Numbered from the stretch's first letter, positions 53,175-62,975 are shown. The stretch is DNA of 64,000 nt from CAZSSH01 sp964609825 (GCA_964609825.1 CAZSSH010000011.1:1-64000); one strand, 5' to 3'. A program made the numbers and translations. The notes: generated by a model not told the origin, from the letters alone.

Positions 53175-53875
53175 TTTCAGCCTTAAAAATCAATATGATT
53201 TTGCTCTTGCTCGGTTGCCTCTGGTTACCGGGCCGGGGCGAGGTGTATTTATTGTGGCCGTTTCAGGGAAAATCGACGGTGTGCGAAAAATTGAGCACCT
53301 TGCCCGACTCCGGCCAGAGCCTCGCCTATCAGACTAAGGTCGAGATCAACGGTACGGCATGCGAGCTCGGAGTCTACTCATTTAAGGGCGAAATCGGGTC
53401 GGTTTGGGAGTTTTTAAAAAATACCTACCCGAGTGAAAACATCACCGCAGGTAGCGGCACCATCCGGCTCAATTATGCACTGGACGGCAACACGGTCGAG
53501 CGGATTTTGCTGATTTTCTCATCCACACCCAACGGCAAATGTACCATGTTTCGGCTGATTACCCCCAAGGAGCTGCCGCCGCCAGGGAGCTGGCCCGCGG
53601 AGTTGCCGCCTTTGCCCGCCGGTGCAACGGTTGACAGCATCATGAAGTTTGACAAAGCCGGGGTTTACGGCAGCTTCGGCAATCTTGAAGAGCCGCCGGA
53701 TGTCCTCCTTAAAAGCACGGTCAGCGCCTTGCGGGCCCAAAAGTGGGTCACAGTGTCCAACGAGTCCGCCTTTGGCGGCAGCGGCGAAATGTTTATCCGC
53801 AACGGCAAAGAGCTGTGTTGGGTTGATTTTGGCGCCGACGGGCGGGGGATCATGTACTACAAGCAAATCAAATAG
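53171..53875 (+). CDS. Small exported protein of unknown function
   Basis: A protein of 234 residues that I do not recognise. A signal peptide (MISALKINMILLLLGCLWLPGRGE) is followed by two beta-rich parts: ~25-120, ending TVERILLIFSSTPNGKCTMF, and ~150-234, ending GKELCWVDFGADGRGIMYY. A proline-rich link (KELPPPGSWPAELPPLPAG) joins them. It overlaps the rnr stop with ATGA and is followed 17 bases later by recC. Nothing in it points to RNA or DNA metabolism, so the position may reflect only shared transcription. Confidence 0.65.
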   Translation: MISALKINMILLLLGCLWLPGRGEVYLLWPFQGKSTVCEKLSTLPDSGQSLAYQTKVEINGTACELGVYSFKGEIGSVWEFLKNTYPSENITAGSGTIRLNYALDGNTVERILLIFSSTPNGKCTMFRLITPKELPPPGSWPAELPPLPAGATVDSIMKFDKAGVYGSFGNLEEPPDVLLKSTVSALRAQKWVTVSNESAFGGSGEMFIRNGKELCWVDFGADGRGIMYYKQIK

Positions 53876-53892
53876 ACGGCGCGGTCCTCCCG

Positions 53893-56800
53893 ATGTTTCA
53901 CTTGTACAGCAAAAATAAATTGGACGAGCTGGCCGGGCGTTTTTTGGCGGTCCGCCGCGAGCACCCGGAGCGGTTTTTGCCCGCCGACAGTTTCAAGCCG
54001 GAGTGTGTGGTTGTCCAGACCCGCGGGATGGCGACTTATTTGCAGCAATACCAGCTCCGGCAGGGGGAAACCCTCTGCAATACCGCATTTCCGTTTTTAA
54101 GTCATCAGCTGGAGCAAATCATGCTCTCGGCGCTGCCCGCCGGACGCTACCGGACGGATCTATTTACCGCCGAAGCATTGCCCTGGCGGATTATGGCGCT
54201 CTTGGACTCGGTCGCGTCCGAATTCCCGCGTCTGGCGCGTTATTTTGCCGACGGCGGCGACCGCGAGCTTCGGCAGTATCAGTTATCCTTGCGCATTGCC
54301 CGGGTGTTTGACCAATATCAGATTTACCGTCCGGATTTATTGCGGCGCTGGATGGCCGACGGTCCCGCCGCCCATGCCGACGAGGCGTGGCAGCGCGATT
54401 TGTGGCGCAAGCTCCGGCGTCACGGGGCGTTGGCCGGTCGGGCCGAGCTGCTGTGGGATTTTATCCGCCTCGACCAAGTGCCGGCCGCCGGGCCGGTGTC
54501 GGTCTTTGGGGTGAGTACCATGCCGCCCTATTTCCTCAAAGTGTTAAAAAAGTATTCGCTCGCCAACGAGGTCAATTTCTTTTATCTTAATCCCTGTGCC
54601 GAATATTGGGCCGAGCACCCGATGCGGCATGAGAAAAGTTTGCGCGAGTGCGGCGACCCGGAGCTTGCGTTTGTCAACCCGTTGCTGGCGGCGTGGGGGC
54701 TCCCCGGCCGCAATTTTTTCCGCGAAATCCTCAATCTGGATCACGATATCGATGAGGAGATGGATATTTACATCGAGCCGGGGGATGAGATCCAACCTCC
54801 CGCGACCGTGCTTGGTGAAGTCCAGCAGCGCATCCTGAGTGCCACCGGCGGCACCCTCGGACGGCGGCGCGACGACAGCATCACCGTCCACAATTGCCCC
54901 GGAAAAATGCGGCAAACGGAGATTTTGCACGACAAACTGTTGTACTTGCTGCGGCAAAAACATTATACCTTAAATGACATCATTGTGATGGCTCCCGACA
55001 TCAACGAGTTTGTCCCTTTTATCCAATCGGTATTTGATCGCGGACCATTGCAGGGGTGCTACTCGATCTGCGACCGGACGGTGCGCTCGACCAATTTGGC
55101 GGCTGCGGCGCTGCTGCGGCTTTTGGAGTTGCGGCAGGGGCGCTTTGAGCTCTCGCAAGTTTGGCAGCTTTTGGAGTCGCCGGAGCTCCGGCAAAAGTTT
55201 AATTTTGATGAGCAATCAATGGACCTTTTGCGCTCGCTGTTGACGGACGCAGCGATCCGCTGGGGGACCGACGAGACGATGCGGCTGGAGCTTTTCGGCG
55301 TCGCCTTTGGCGAATTCTCGTGGCGCAATGGTCTCGACCGGTTGCTGGCGGGGCTGGCCTTGGAGGACGATCCCGCCGCCCCGGCCAATGCCCCGGTGCC
55401 GTTGAATGCGGTCACGAGCGCCGACGGCATGGTGGTGCTGGGCAACTTGTGTTTGCTTTTTGACCGCTTGGCGGCATGGTGCCGGTCGGTGCCGGACGCG
55501 GCGCCGGTGGCGGTTTGGCGGCAATTGCTGGAGCGTCTGCCCGTTGAGTTTATGGCGCCCGATGACGGGGCCCCCGGCGATTACAGTGATTTGGTGAATG
55601 CGTTAGGCCGTTTTTTTGCGGTGCTGGATTTGACAACTCCTGAGGCAGTGCTGCCCTTTGAGGTGATTTCGTCCGCACTCGCCAATCTCGCTGAAACGCC
55701 CGCCGCCGCCCAGCCGTTTTTAAACGGCAAAATCAGTTTTTCGTCGCTGACGCCGATGCGGAGCGTGCCCGGCAAGGTGATCGTACTTTTGGGGATGGAC
55801 GAGAGCGCGTTTCCCCGGCTGGAGCGCAAAGTCGAGTTTGATCTCACCCCCGAGGACGCAAGTTATGTTTACCGTTCGCGCGAGTGGCAGGATCGGTATT
55901 TGTTTTTGGAGTCGCTCTTGTCGGCGCGCGATTATCTTTTGATTTTTTACAGCGGCCTTTCTCACACCGACCGCGCGAAGTTTGCCCCCGCGACGGTGGT
56001 CGCGGAGCTTTTGGACGAATTGGCCGCGCCGGGCGTCGAGCGGCCCGTAAAAGAATATCCGCTGCAAGGGTTTGACCCGGTTAATTTTATGGCGTCGGAG
56101 CCGACAAGTTTGCTGGATGATTTCTCCTTTTCCGGCGAATATTACCGGATGATCGCCCGTCCCGACGCCGGGCGGACAAGCGTTTCTTTTTGGGAGGGGA
56201 TCGACCGCCTTGAGCCCGAGGCCGTCGGCGAGCGCGAGTTTGACTTGCGCGAGCTCGAGCGCTATTTCTGCAATCCGGTGCAGTATTTTTTGGTCAACCG
56301 CCTCGGGTTCGGCAGCCGTTATGACGAAGATGAGCTGCTGTCCGACGACGAACCCTTGATTCCGGAGCGCCGGACGTTGAGCTCGTGTCTGGGGCTCGTG
56401 GGCAAATGCGGCGACGATGCGGACAAGCTTGAGCAGCTCCGGCGGCGTCTGGCCGGTCAAAATATGCTGCCCCCGGCCGCGCTGGGCGAGCTCACGTTTG
56501 CCAATTGGTGTCAATATGCAAAAATCGGGGACCAAACTTTGCGTCAAAACTGGCTCGGCCAGATCCCGTTGGTTTGCACGGTGCCGCTGGCCGCGGGCGT
56601 CCTCTCGGGCACCTTGGCGGTCAACCCGGACGGCGGCGGCCTTACCGATTGCTGCTACCGGCCGTTGGGCGGCAAATATCTGATCCGGTTTCTGCTCCGG
56701 CATTTGTTGTTGACGGCGACGCGCACCGGGGTGACGGAGAGCGTTTTGCGCGGGCGCACGGATGCGGATTTGCTGGTTTTAAAAAATATCACGCCAATAC

Positions 56801-57066
56801 AGGCGACCGGCAAACTCAATGAGTTTTTGCAGCTCTTTGTCGAGGGCAAAAATCAGCTCTTGCCGCTCTTTGCCCGCGCCTCCGTGGCACAGGCATTGGG
56901 GGCGTCGCCGAGCACGGTCAGGGCCAAATTTGCCGAGGATTTGCGTTATGATTTACAGTTGCAAGCGTTGTTTGACCGCGAATATCTGCGCGATGAGGAC
57001 AATTTTGCCCGGTTTGCGAGCGTGAGCGAGCAGTGTTTCGGGATTTTGAGAGGAGGGACGGCATGA
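53893..57066 (+). CDS. recC: Exodeoxyribonuclease V gamma subunit
   Basis: A protein of 1057 residues, normal for RecC. MFHLYSKNKLDELAGRFLAV and CVVVQTRGMATYLQQYQL are the family's N-terminal strands of the inactive helicase domain; PGKVIVLLGMDESAFPR is a conserved segment of the helicase-like part. The C-terminal domain is the nuclease-like fold without active residues that recognises Chi in E. coli. RecBCD processes double-strand ends for recombination. No clear ribosome site precedes the ATG. recB starts inside its stop, so the order recC-recB-recD is one coupled unit. Confidence 0.92.
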   Translation: MFHLYSKNKLDELAGRFLAVRREHPERFLPADSFKPECVVVQTRGMATYLQQYQLRQGETLCNTAFPFLSHQLEQIMLSALPAGRYRTDLFTAEALPWRIMALLDSVASEFPRLARYFADGGDRELRQYQLSLRIARVFDQYQIYRPDLLRRWMADGPAAHADEAWQRDLWRKLRRHGALAGRAELLWDFIRLDQVPAAGPVSVFGVSTMPPYFLKVLKKYSLANEVNFFYLNPCAEYWAEHPMRHEKSLRECGDPELAFVNPLLAAWGLPGRNFFREILNLDHDIDEEMDIYIEPGDEIQPPATVLGEVQQRILSATGGTLGRRRDDSITVHNCPGKMRQTEILHDKLLYLLRQKHYTLNDIIVMAPDINEFVPFIQSVFDRGPLQGCYSICDRTVRSTNLAAAALLRLLELRQGRFELSQVWQLLESPELRQKFNFDEQSMDLLRSLLTDAAIRWGTDETMRLELFGVAFGEFSWRNGLDRLLAGLALEDDPAAPANAPVPLNAVTSADGMVVLGNLCLLFDRLAAWCRSVPDAAPVAVWRQLLERLPVEFMAPDDGAPGDYSDLVNALGRFFAVLDLTTPEAVLPFEVISSALANLAETPAAAQPFLNGKISFSSLTPMRSVPGKVIVLLGMDESAFPRLERKVEFDLTPEDASYVYRSREWQDRYLFLESLLSARDYLLIFYSGLSHTDRAKFAPATVVAELLDELAAPGVERPVKEYPLQGFDPVNFMASEPTSLLDDFSFSGEYYRMIARPDAGRTSVSFWEGIDRLEPEAVGEREFDLRELERYFCNPVQYFLVNRLGFGSRYDEDELLSDDEPLIPERRTLSSCLGLVGKCGDDADKLEQLRRRLAGQNMLPPAALGELTFANWCQYAKIGDQTLRQNWLGQIPLVCTVPLAAGVLSGTLAVNPDGGGLTDCCYRPLGGKYLIRFLLRHLLLTATRTGVTESVLRGRTDADLLVLKNITPIQATGKLNEFLQLFVEGKNQLLPLFARASVAQALGASPSTVRAKFAEDLRYDLQLQALFDREYLRDEDNFARFASVSEQCFGILRGGTA

Positions 57067-60000
57067 CCGGGTTTGACCCCTTGCATTGTCCGCTTGACTC
57101 GATCAATCTCGTGGAAGCGGGCGCCGGTACCGGCAAAACTTACAGCATCCAAACGCTGTATTTGAGGATTTTGCTCCAAAAAAAGGTGCCGGTACAGCAG
57201 ATTTTGGTCGTCACTTTTACCGAAGCGGCGACCGCCGAGTTAAAGGAGCGGATGCGCTCGGTTTTAAACAAAATGCGCCTCTTTTTGCACGGCAAACTGG
57301 CCGCCGGAGACAAGGAAACGGAGCGGCTGGCGGCGATCGCGCAGACGCTGGACCGGGACGAGGCGGTTACGCTGGCCGAAACCGCGCTGCGCGACTTTGA
57401 TCAGGCGGCGATCTCGACCATCCACGGCTTTTGCCGCCGGATGCTGAGCGAAAACGCCTTTGAGACCTCGATGCGTTACGGCGTCGAGCTCAAAAAAGAG
57501 GTCAAAAAACTTTATTTGGAGCTTTTAAATGACTTTTGCCGTCACCGTTTGTACAACGTTGGCGCATCCGAGCGCGAGCTCAACGTTGCGTTAAAGCTGC
57601 AAGCTCCTTTGCTGGCCGGAGAGCTTCGCAAAGCGGCGGCCAAGAGCGGCGTGGCGATTTACTGGGGGGAGACACAGAGTGAATTGGCGGTCTTGGCCGA
57701 TGATTTATCCCGGCAATATCAAACACTGCAAAGTCTTCACTGCGGCGCGGTGTTGGGCGAGTTGTTGACTTTGTTTACCGCAACCGCGCAGGACCGTTAC
57801 AGCGACATCTTTGCCGGGTTCGCGGCGCCGTCGTTGGCCGCGTGCGAGCTCAAGGCCGATAAAAATTTCTGTTTTGACCGCCAGTTTTTGCGCGATCTGG
57901 TCTTTAAAAAACCCGACCGTCGCGGTCAGTTTGACGAATTGTTTGAGCGGCATAAAGCGTGCTTTGAGTTATTGGAGCAATTTGCCCGCGAGCTCAGAAT
58001 ATACTGGCGGAGTATGCTTAAAAGCGCCTTTGAGTATGCCGATTGTGAGCTTGAAAAGCGTAAAAGGCTCAACAACTTTATGACCTTTGACGACCTTTTG
58101 CTTTATTTGCAGCGGCAACTCGCCGGGCCCGGCGGCACGGCATTGGCGGAGGTGATCCGCCGCCGTTTTCCGTATGCTTTGCTGGACGAGTTTCAGGATA
58201 CCGATCCGGTGCAGTTTGAGGTTTTCGGCACTATTTTTCAGCGCGACGAGCCGGACAGTGCGTTTTTTATGATCGGCGACCCCAAGCAGGCGATTTACAA
58301 CTTTCGCGGCGGCGACATCTTTGCGTATCTGGCGGCGCGGCGGTCGGTGCGGCCGGAGCGCTGTTATACATTGAGCGTCAATTATCGCTCCAGCCGCGCG
58401 TTTTTGACCGGGGTCAACGCGTTTTATCAGCGTCAGCGCTACCCGTTTGCGATGGCGGACATCGAGTTTCACCCGATCCAAATCCCGGACGGAGCCGCTG
58501 CCGGAGCCGCCGCCGACGGTCTGCGTTTTGCCTGGAGTGAGGATATGACAGTGACGACGGTCAACCATGTCGGCGCATTGCTGCGGCAAAAAGTCAAGGT
58601 GGAGGAAATCGCTGTCCTGGTGATGAACAGCGCCAGTGGCAACAAGCTTGAGGCCGCTTTGCGCGAGCGCAATTTGCCCGTCAACTGGAACGGGAAGGCC
58701 AATATTTTTGACACCCGCGAGGCCAAAGAGCTGCTGCTCCTTCTGGAGGCCGCCGCCGACCCCGGCAATGGGGCGTTGGTCGCCGAATTGGCCGCCGGAG
58801 CATTTTTTTGCAAAACCGCTTTGGAGATTGACCAGCTCCAGCAATCGGGCGAATTTCTGCAATTGCGTACATTGATTTTGACAGCCAATCAATTGTGGAG
58901 CGAGCGCTCGTTTATGGCAATGTTTCACTGTTTTTTGAGCGAATCCGGGGCCGGACAGCTGCTGGCGGCGACGACGGACGGCGAGCGTAAATTGGCCAAT
59001 TTGTTTCAACTCGCCGAGCTCTTGCACCGATCGGCGCTGGAGCGGCGGCTCGGTCCGGCGGGGCTGGTCGCATTTTTGCGCGACCGGATCATGGAGGAGG
59101 ATAAGGAGTTCTCCGACGACCTGGAGCTGCGGACAAGTTCGTCTCGTCCGGCATTGACCATTATGACCGTCCACAAGAGCAAGGGGCTCGAGTTTGCGCA
59201 TGTGATTTTGCCCGACATCCAGCAGCGTACCGCGACCGGCATCGATACCTTTCACGACGATGCCGGGCGGCGGTGGCTACATCTGGCGGACGACGATTTT
59301 GGCATAACGCGCGGCAAGGCCGAGGCGCTGCAAGAGTTTTTGCGCTTTTTGTATGTCGGGATCACCCGCGCCAAGCACTCGTGTCTGGTGGTACTTAAGC
59401 CGCTCAAGGATACTCCGGCGGCGCTGAGTGCGATTGATTATCTGGCCCGCGCCGGTTCCTTTGACGGCGCTTTGCCCGGACCGGAGGAGCTGATTGCGTT
59501 TTTACAGCAGCGGCCGGTGAATCCGGCAGTGTTTGACCCGGCAATCACGGTCGGCGGGGACGATTTCGTCTATCCTCCGAGTCCGGTCGACGCCGGGTAT
59601 TTGCAGACCTTTGACACCGTGCCTGAGCGCGGCTGGGTGACCGGGAGCTTTACCTCAATGACCGCCGCCGGGCATGCCGCCGCTGAAACCGGCGATTTGG
59701 CCGCCGCCGACTACGATGCTTTGATCGCCGAGGATTTGGCCGGGGAGGTGATTGCGCCCGAGCCGGTGTTTGAGCTTCCCGCCGGGGTGCGTTTCGGCAT
59801 TTGCTGTCACCGGGTGCTGGAGGAGGTCGAGTTTGACGGCGGCGACGCCCAAGTCGAGGATTGCGTCCGGCGCAACTGGCAAATGTATTTTGCCAATGCC
59901 GAACCCATGCTGCCGACGGTCGCCCGGATGATCAAGGATGTGCTTAATACCCCTTTGGCAGGCGCGATGAAACTTGCCGACATCAACCGTGCCGACCGGC

Positions 60001-60470
60001 TCTCCGAGCTCAAATTCAGCTGTCAGCTCAAACAATCATTGGACGGCGGCAAGCTTCGCCGCCTTGCCGGTGACACCAAGCTGGCCGGGGAGGGTGCTTT
60101 TATGCTTCCCGCCGGGACGATCCTGACGGGGGAAATCGACCTTGTCTTCCGCCATCAGGGGAAATACTTTTTGGTTGACTGGAAAACCAATCTGGCGGGC
60201 GGTCAGCTGGCCAACTTTGCACCCGACCGGCTGGCGGCGGAGATGCATAAAAATCAGTACTGCTTTCAGTATTTGTTGTATCTGGCGGGGTTTTTCCGCT
60301 TTTTGTCCGCACGCGGCGTCACGGTTGACCGGGATTTTTACGAGCAAAATTTCGGCGGGGTCTATTATCTTTTTTTGCGCGGGATTTCACCGTCGCATTC
60401 CGGCCGCGGGATTTATTTTGACAAACCCGATTACGGATTGCTGGAGGCTTTGATCCATGAAATCAACTGA
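57063..60470 (+). CDS. recB: Exodeoxyribonuclease V beta subunit (helicase-nuclease)
   Basis: A protein of 1135 residues. VEAGAGTGKTYSIQTL is the UvrD-type Walker A (Lys25), followed by VVTFTEAATAELKERM (motif Ia), LLDEFQDTDPVQFEVF (motif II) and IGDPKQAIYNFRGGD (motif III). MTVHKSKGLEFAHVI is motif V and LRFLYVGITRAKHS motif VI. The C-terminal nuclease has GEIDLVFRHQGKYFLVDWKTN, with Asp1039 and Lys1041 of the D-x-K element. The ATG at 57063 follows GAGGAGGGACGG and overlaps the recC stop; the frame from 57033 is rejected. It is the 3'-5' motor and nuclease of RecBCD. Confidence 0.95.
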   Translation: MTGFDPLHCPLDSINLVEAGAGTGKTYSIQTLYLRILLQKKVPVQQILVVTFTEAATAELKERMRSVLNKMRLFLHGKLAAGDKETERLAAIAQTLDRDEAVTLAETALRDFDQAAISTIHGFCRRMLSENAFETSMRYGVELKKEVKKLYLELLNDFCRHRLYNVGASERELNVALKLQAPLLAGELRKAAAKSGVAIYWGETQSELAVLADDLSRQYQTLQSLHCGAVLGELLTLFTATAQDRYSDIFAGFAAPSLAACELKADKNFCFDRQFLRDLVFKKPDRRGQFDELFERHKACFELLEQFARELRIYWRSMLKSAFEYADCELEKRKRLNNFMTFDDLLLYLQRQLAGPGGTALAEVIRRRFPYALLDEFQDTDPVQFEVFGTIFQRDEPDSAFFMIGDPKQAIYNFRGGDIFAYLAARRSVRPERCYTLSVNYRSSRAFLTGVNAFYQRQRYPFAMADIEFHPIQIPDGAAAGAAADGLRFAWSEDMTVTTVNHVGALLRQKVKVEEIAVLVMNSASGNKLEAALRERNLPVNWNGKANIFDTREAKELLLLLEAAADPGNGALVAELAAGAFFCKTALEIDQLQQSGEFLQLRTLILTANQLWSERSFMAMFHCFLSESGAGQLLAATTDGERKLANLFQLAELLHRSALERRLGPAGLVAFLRDRIMEEDKEFSDDLELRTSSSRPALTIMTVHKSKGLEFAHVILPDIQQRTATGIDTFHDDAGRRWLHLADDDFGITRGKAEALQEFLRFLYVGITRAKHSCLVVLKPLKDTPAALSAIDYLARAGSFDGALPGPEELIAFLQQRPVNPAVFDPAITVGGDDFVYPPSPVDAGYLQTFDTVPERGWVTGSFTSMTAAGHAAAETGDLAAADYDALIAEDLAGEVIAPEPVFELPAGVRFGICCHRVLEEVEFDGGDAQVEDCVRRNWQMYFANAEPMLPTVARMIKDVLNTPLAGAMKLADINRADRLSELKFSCQLKQSLDGGKLRRLAGDTKLAGEGAFMLPAGTILTGEIDLVFRHQGKYFLVDWKTNLAGGQLANFAPDRLAAEMHKNQYCFQYLLYLAGFFRFLSARGVTVDRDFYEQNFGGVYYLFLRGISPSHSGRGIYFDKPDYGLLEALIHEIN

Positions 60471-62097
60471 TGTTAATCCCGGTCAATTTGCGGCCGTCGA
60501 TCTCGCCTTTGGCGATTACCTCGCCCGGCAGTCGGGGGAGCGCGCATTTGCTTTACTCGGAGCCGAGCTCTTGTTCGCCGTGCGCTCGGGGCACTCGTGC
60601 CTGCCGGTCGGACTTGAGCGGCGCGGCGAATTGGCCGAATTGATGCGGCGATACCCGGCAGTGATCAGCGGCGATCCGGCGATGCATACGCCGCTTGTGT
60701 GGACGGAGAACCGGCTTTATTTGCACAAATATTTTGTTTTCGAAAACCTGATTGCCGACTTTATCCAAAGCCGTCCGGCTTGCACCTCCGACTTGATCGA
60801 CTTAACGCGTATCCGCCAGTGCGTCGACTTTTTGGTCGAAGTCCCGGACGACGACCGGCAGCTTTCGGCCATCCGGCACGCTTTGAATCACAATTTTGCC
60901 GTGATCACCGGCGGGCCGGGCACCGGCAAAACCACGGTGGCGGCGGTGATTCTCGCTTTGGAGCTGGAGCGCAACCGGGAGCTTTTGATCGAGGTCGCGG
61001 CGCCGACCGGCAAGGCCAAATCGCGGCTGCTGGAGGCGTTGATTGATGAGCTGCCGCATTTGCATGTTGACGATGCGATCAAAGAGTTGTTGCAAAATCT
61101 CCGGCCGCGCACGGTCGACTCGCTCTTGAAACTCTCGGGCGAGGGCAGTAAGCCATATTACAACCCTGGTCACCCGCTGGCAGCTGATTTGGTGATCGTC
61201 GATGAGAGCTCGATGGTCTCTTTGCCGCGTATGGCGCAACTCGTATCGGCGCTCAAACCGGGGGCGCGTTTGCTCCTCTTAGGGGACAAGGATCAACTCT
61301 CCTCGATTGAAATCGGGAGCGTCTTTGCCGATATTTGCCGGGGCCGGGCCGCACAGCCGTACTTGAGTTGGCTCACTGTCAACCGCCGCTCGGACAAGAA
61401 TCCGCTGCTGGTAACGACGGCGCGCGAAATGGCCGGGCTCACCGGCCCGGATGACGCGGCGGCGCTGGCCGACGAAATGTATCAGCGTCATTCCCCGTTG
61501 TTTGCGGTGAAGCCGTTGCCCCGGCGCGATGGCTTAAAAGCCGAGCTTAGGCATTTGCTGCAAACATGGGGCCTGCTTGACCGCTGGCGCAATGTTGCCT
61601 CGGCGGAGCAGGCCTTTGAGCTCGCGCTCGCGTTTAAAATATTGCCGGCGGTGCGCGATGGCGCTTACGGGGTCGGGCATCTTAATTTATTGACGGCGGA
61701 GATATTGGATTTGCCGGAAACGGGCAACGGGACGCCGATCATGATTTTGGAGAATTCGCCCGCCGTCAATCTGAGCAACGGCGACCTTGGCGTGCTGTGG
61801 GAGGGGGGCGCTTATTTTCCGGTCAACGGCGAACTCAAGCGTTTTGAGCCGTCATTGCTCCCCCGGCATGAGTTGGCATTTGCCATGACTATTCACAAAT
61901 CGCAGGGCTCGGGCTTTGAGCAAGTATTGATGGTGCTCCCCGGCGAAGTCAATCCGGTGATCAGCCGCGAACTCATTTACACCGGAGTGACCCGCGCCAA
62001 AGGTCAATTTGAGCTCTGGTCGCCCCCGGCGGTGCTGCGTCACGCCTTGGCCAATCCGGTCGCGCGTCACTCGGGTTTGGCGATCAAACTTGGGTAG
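60457..62097 (+). CDS. recD: Exodeoxyribonuclease V alpha subunit (5'-3' helicase)
   Basis: A protein of 546 residues. ITGGPGTGKTTVAAVIL is the Walker A motif (Lys158), VIVDESSMVSLPRM motif II, LLLGDKDQLSSIE motif III, and AMTIHKSQGSGFEQVLMVLPG plus LIYTGVTRAKGQFEL the last two helicase motifs of the SF1B/RecD type. Its start lies 14 bases inside recB, with GGAGG nine bases upstream. Its last 31 bases overlap, on the other strand, the end of a lipoprotein gene. RecD is the second motor that tracks the 5'-ended strand. Confidence 0.94.
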   Translation: MKSTDVNPGQFAAVDLAFGDYLARQSGERAFALLGAELLFAVRSGHSCLPVGLERRGELAELMRRYPAVISGDPAMHTPLVWTENRLYLHKYFVFENLIADFIQSRPACTSDLIDLTRIRQCVDFLVEVPDDDRQLSAIRHALNHNFAVITGGPGTGKTTVAAVILALELERNRELLIEVAAPTGKAKSRLLEALIDELPHLHVDDAIKELLQNLRPRTVDSLLKLSGEGSKPYYNPGHPLAADLVIVDESSMVSLPRMAQLVSALKPGARLLLLGDKDQLSSIEIGSVFADICRGRAAQPYLSWLTVNRRSDKNPLLVTTAREMAGLTGPDDAAALADEMYQRHSPLFAVKPLPRRDGLKAELRHLLQTWGLLDRWRNVASAEQAFELALAFKILPAVRDGAYGVGHLNLLTAEILDLPETGNGTPIMILENSPAVNLSNGDLGVLWEGGAYFPVNGELKRFEPSLLPRHELAFAMTIHKSQGSGFEQVLMVLPGEVNPVISRELIYTGVTRAKGQFELWSPPAVLRHALANPVARHSGLAIKLG

Positions 62098-62834
62098 CGG
62101 TTGTTTAAGTCGTCGAGCGCTTGATTCATCGCCTGTTTCATTAACGGCGCAAACAAGCTCGCATCCTTGCCGACGCGGGCGTAGAGCCAGTGGGTGATCG
62201 AGTCGCCGTTGTGATACTGGTACGTCCAAACCACTTTGCCGCTTGCGCGCTCAATGAGCTTAAAATTGATCGCCAGCTCGTTGTATGACGAGCCGTCGGG
62301 GCAGCCGATGGCCCAAAATGGCGCCGCCAAAAAGTAGGTGATGCAATAAGAGAACATGGTGCCGCTGTAGTACGTTTTCAGGATTTCTCCCTCAAAAATA
62401 TAATCGGTCCGGATGCTTCCCAAACCGCTCGCGCGCTCAACCGTGCTGAAGAGGTTGGAGTTTTTTAAGCTCAATTGCGCCGCATTGGTCAAATCCTGAG
62501 TCGGGCTGAATTCAAAACGGTCCAAGGTGACAAAGCCGTCGCTGTTTTCCGGCTGGTATTTTTCGACAAAGCCCGCCGGAAAGACCGGGAGGTAGCCGAG
62601 TGCAAAGGATCCCCGGTTCCACATCGGGCGGGGCAGCTCTTTGCCGTCCTCTTGCTGTGCGAGGACGCCGCGCCGGTCGACAAAGGTCATAACTTGGCAG
62701 CTCTTTTTGTTTTCACGGTCGGAGAACCGCACCAACGAGCCGTTGGATGCGGTGTAGTCAAAGGTGGCCACCGAGGCGCATCCGTATAGGAGCGAGAGCG
62801 GCAAAACGAGGGATAAAAGATATGTTTTGTTCAT
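62067..62834 (-). CDS. Lipoprotein of unknown function
   Basis: A protein of 255 residues. MNKTYLLSLVLPLSLLYGC is a lipoprotein signal with the lipidated Cys at position 19. The rest is one domain with the pattern of small envelope lipoproteins: RFEFSPTQDLTNAAQLSLKNSNLFSTVE, then YIFEGEILKTYYSG, and SGKVVWTYQYHNGDS. This resembles proteins of the CsgG/TolB-like lipoprotein type only in outline. The C-terminal 31 bases of the gene overlap recD convergently. GGAGG lies nine bases before the ATG and a promoter lies at 62867-62895. Confidence 0.7.
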   Translation of the reverse strand: MNKTYLLSLVLPLSLLYGCASVATFDYTASNGSLVRFSDRENKKSCQVMTFVDRRGVLAQQEDGKELPRPMWNRGSFALGYLPVFPAGFVEKYQPENSDGFVTLDRFEFSPTQDLTNAAQLSLKNSNLFSTVERASGLGSIRTDYIFEGEILKTYYSGTMFSYCITYFLAAPFWAIGCPDGSSYNELAINFKLIERASGKVVWTYQYHNGDSITHWLYARVGKDASLFAPLMKQAMNQALDDLNNRYPSLIAKPE

Positions 62835-62866
62835 GAAAAAATGCCTCCGTAAAAAAAGATTTTATT

Positions 62867-62895
62867 AATATAACATATTAAATCGCTAAAATCAA
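62867..62895 (-). promoter_or_regulatory. Promoter for the lipoprotein gene
   Basis: On the minus strand TTGATT (62895-62890), 17 bases and TATATT (62872-62867); the start codon at 62834 follows 32 bases later. It nearly abuts the divergent promoter at 62897-62925. Confidence 0.6.
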
Positions 62896-62896
62896 T

Positions 62897-62925
62897 TTGA
62901 AAAACACCGGTCTTCAGATTATATT
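62897..62925 (+). promoter_or_regulatory. Promoter for the metallophosphoesterase-PHP gene
   Basis: TTGAAA (62897-62902), 17 bases, TATATT (62920-62925). The start codon at 62976 follows 50 bases later. The -35 box is one base from that of the divergent promoter. Confidence 0.6.
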
Positions 62926-62975
62926 TAGTTGTTTATGATTGCCCCGGCCCGAAGCGGCGGCAAGCGGGAGAGATT

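Noticed and set aside
57969..59255. 428-codon minus-strand frame opposite recB
   Set aside because: Antisense shadow; recB motifs are clear on the plus strand.
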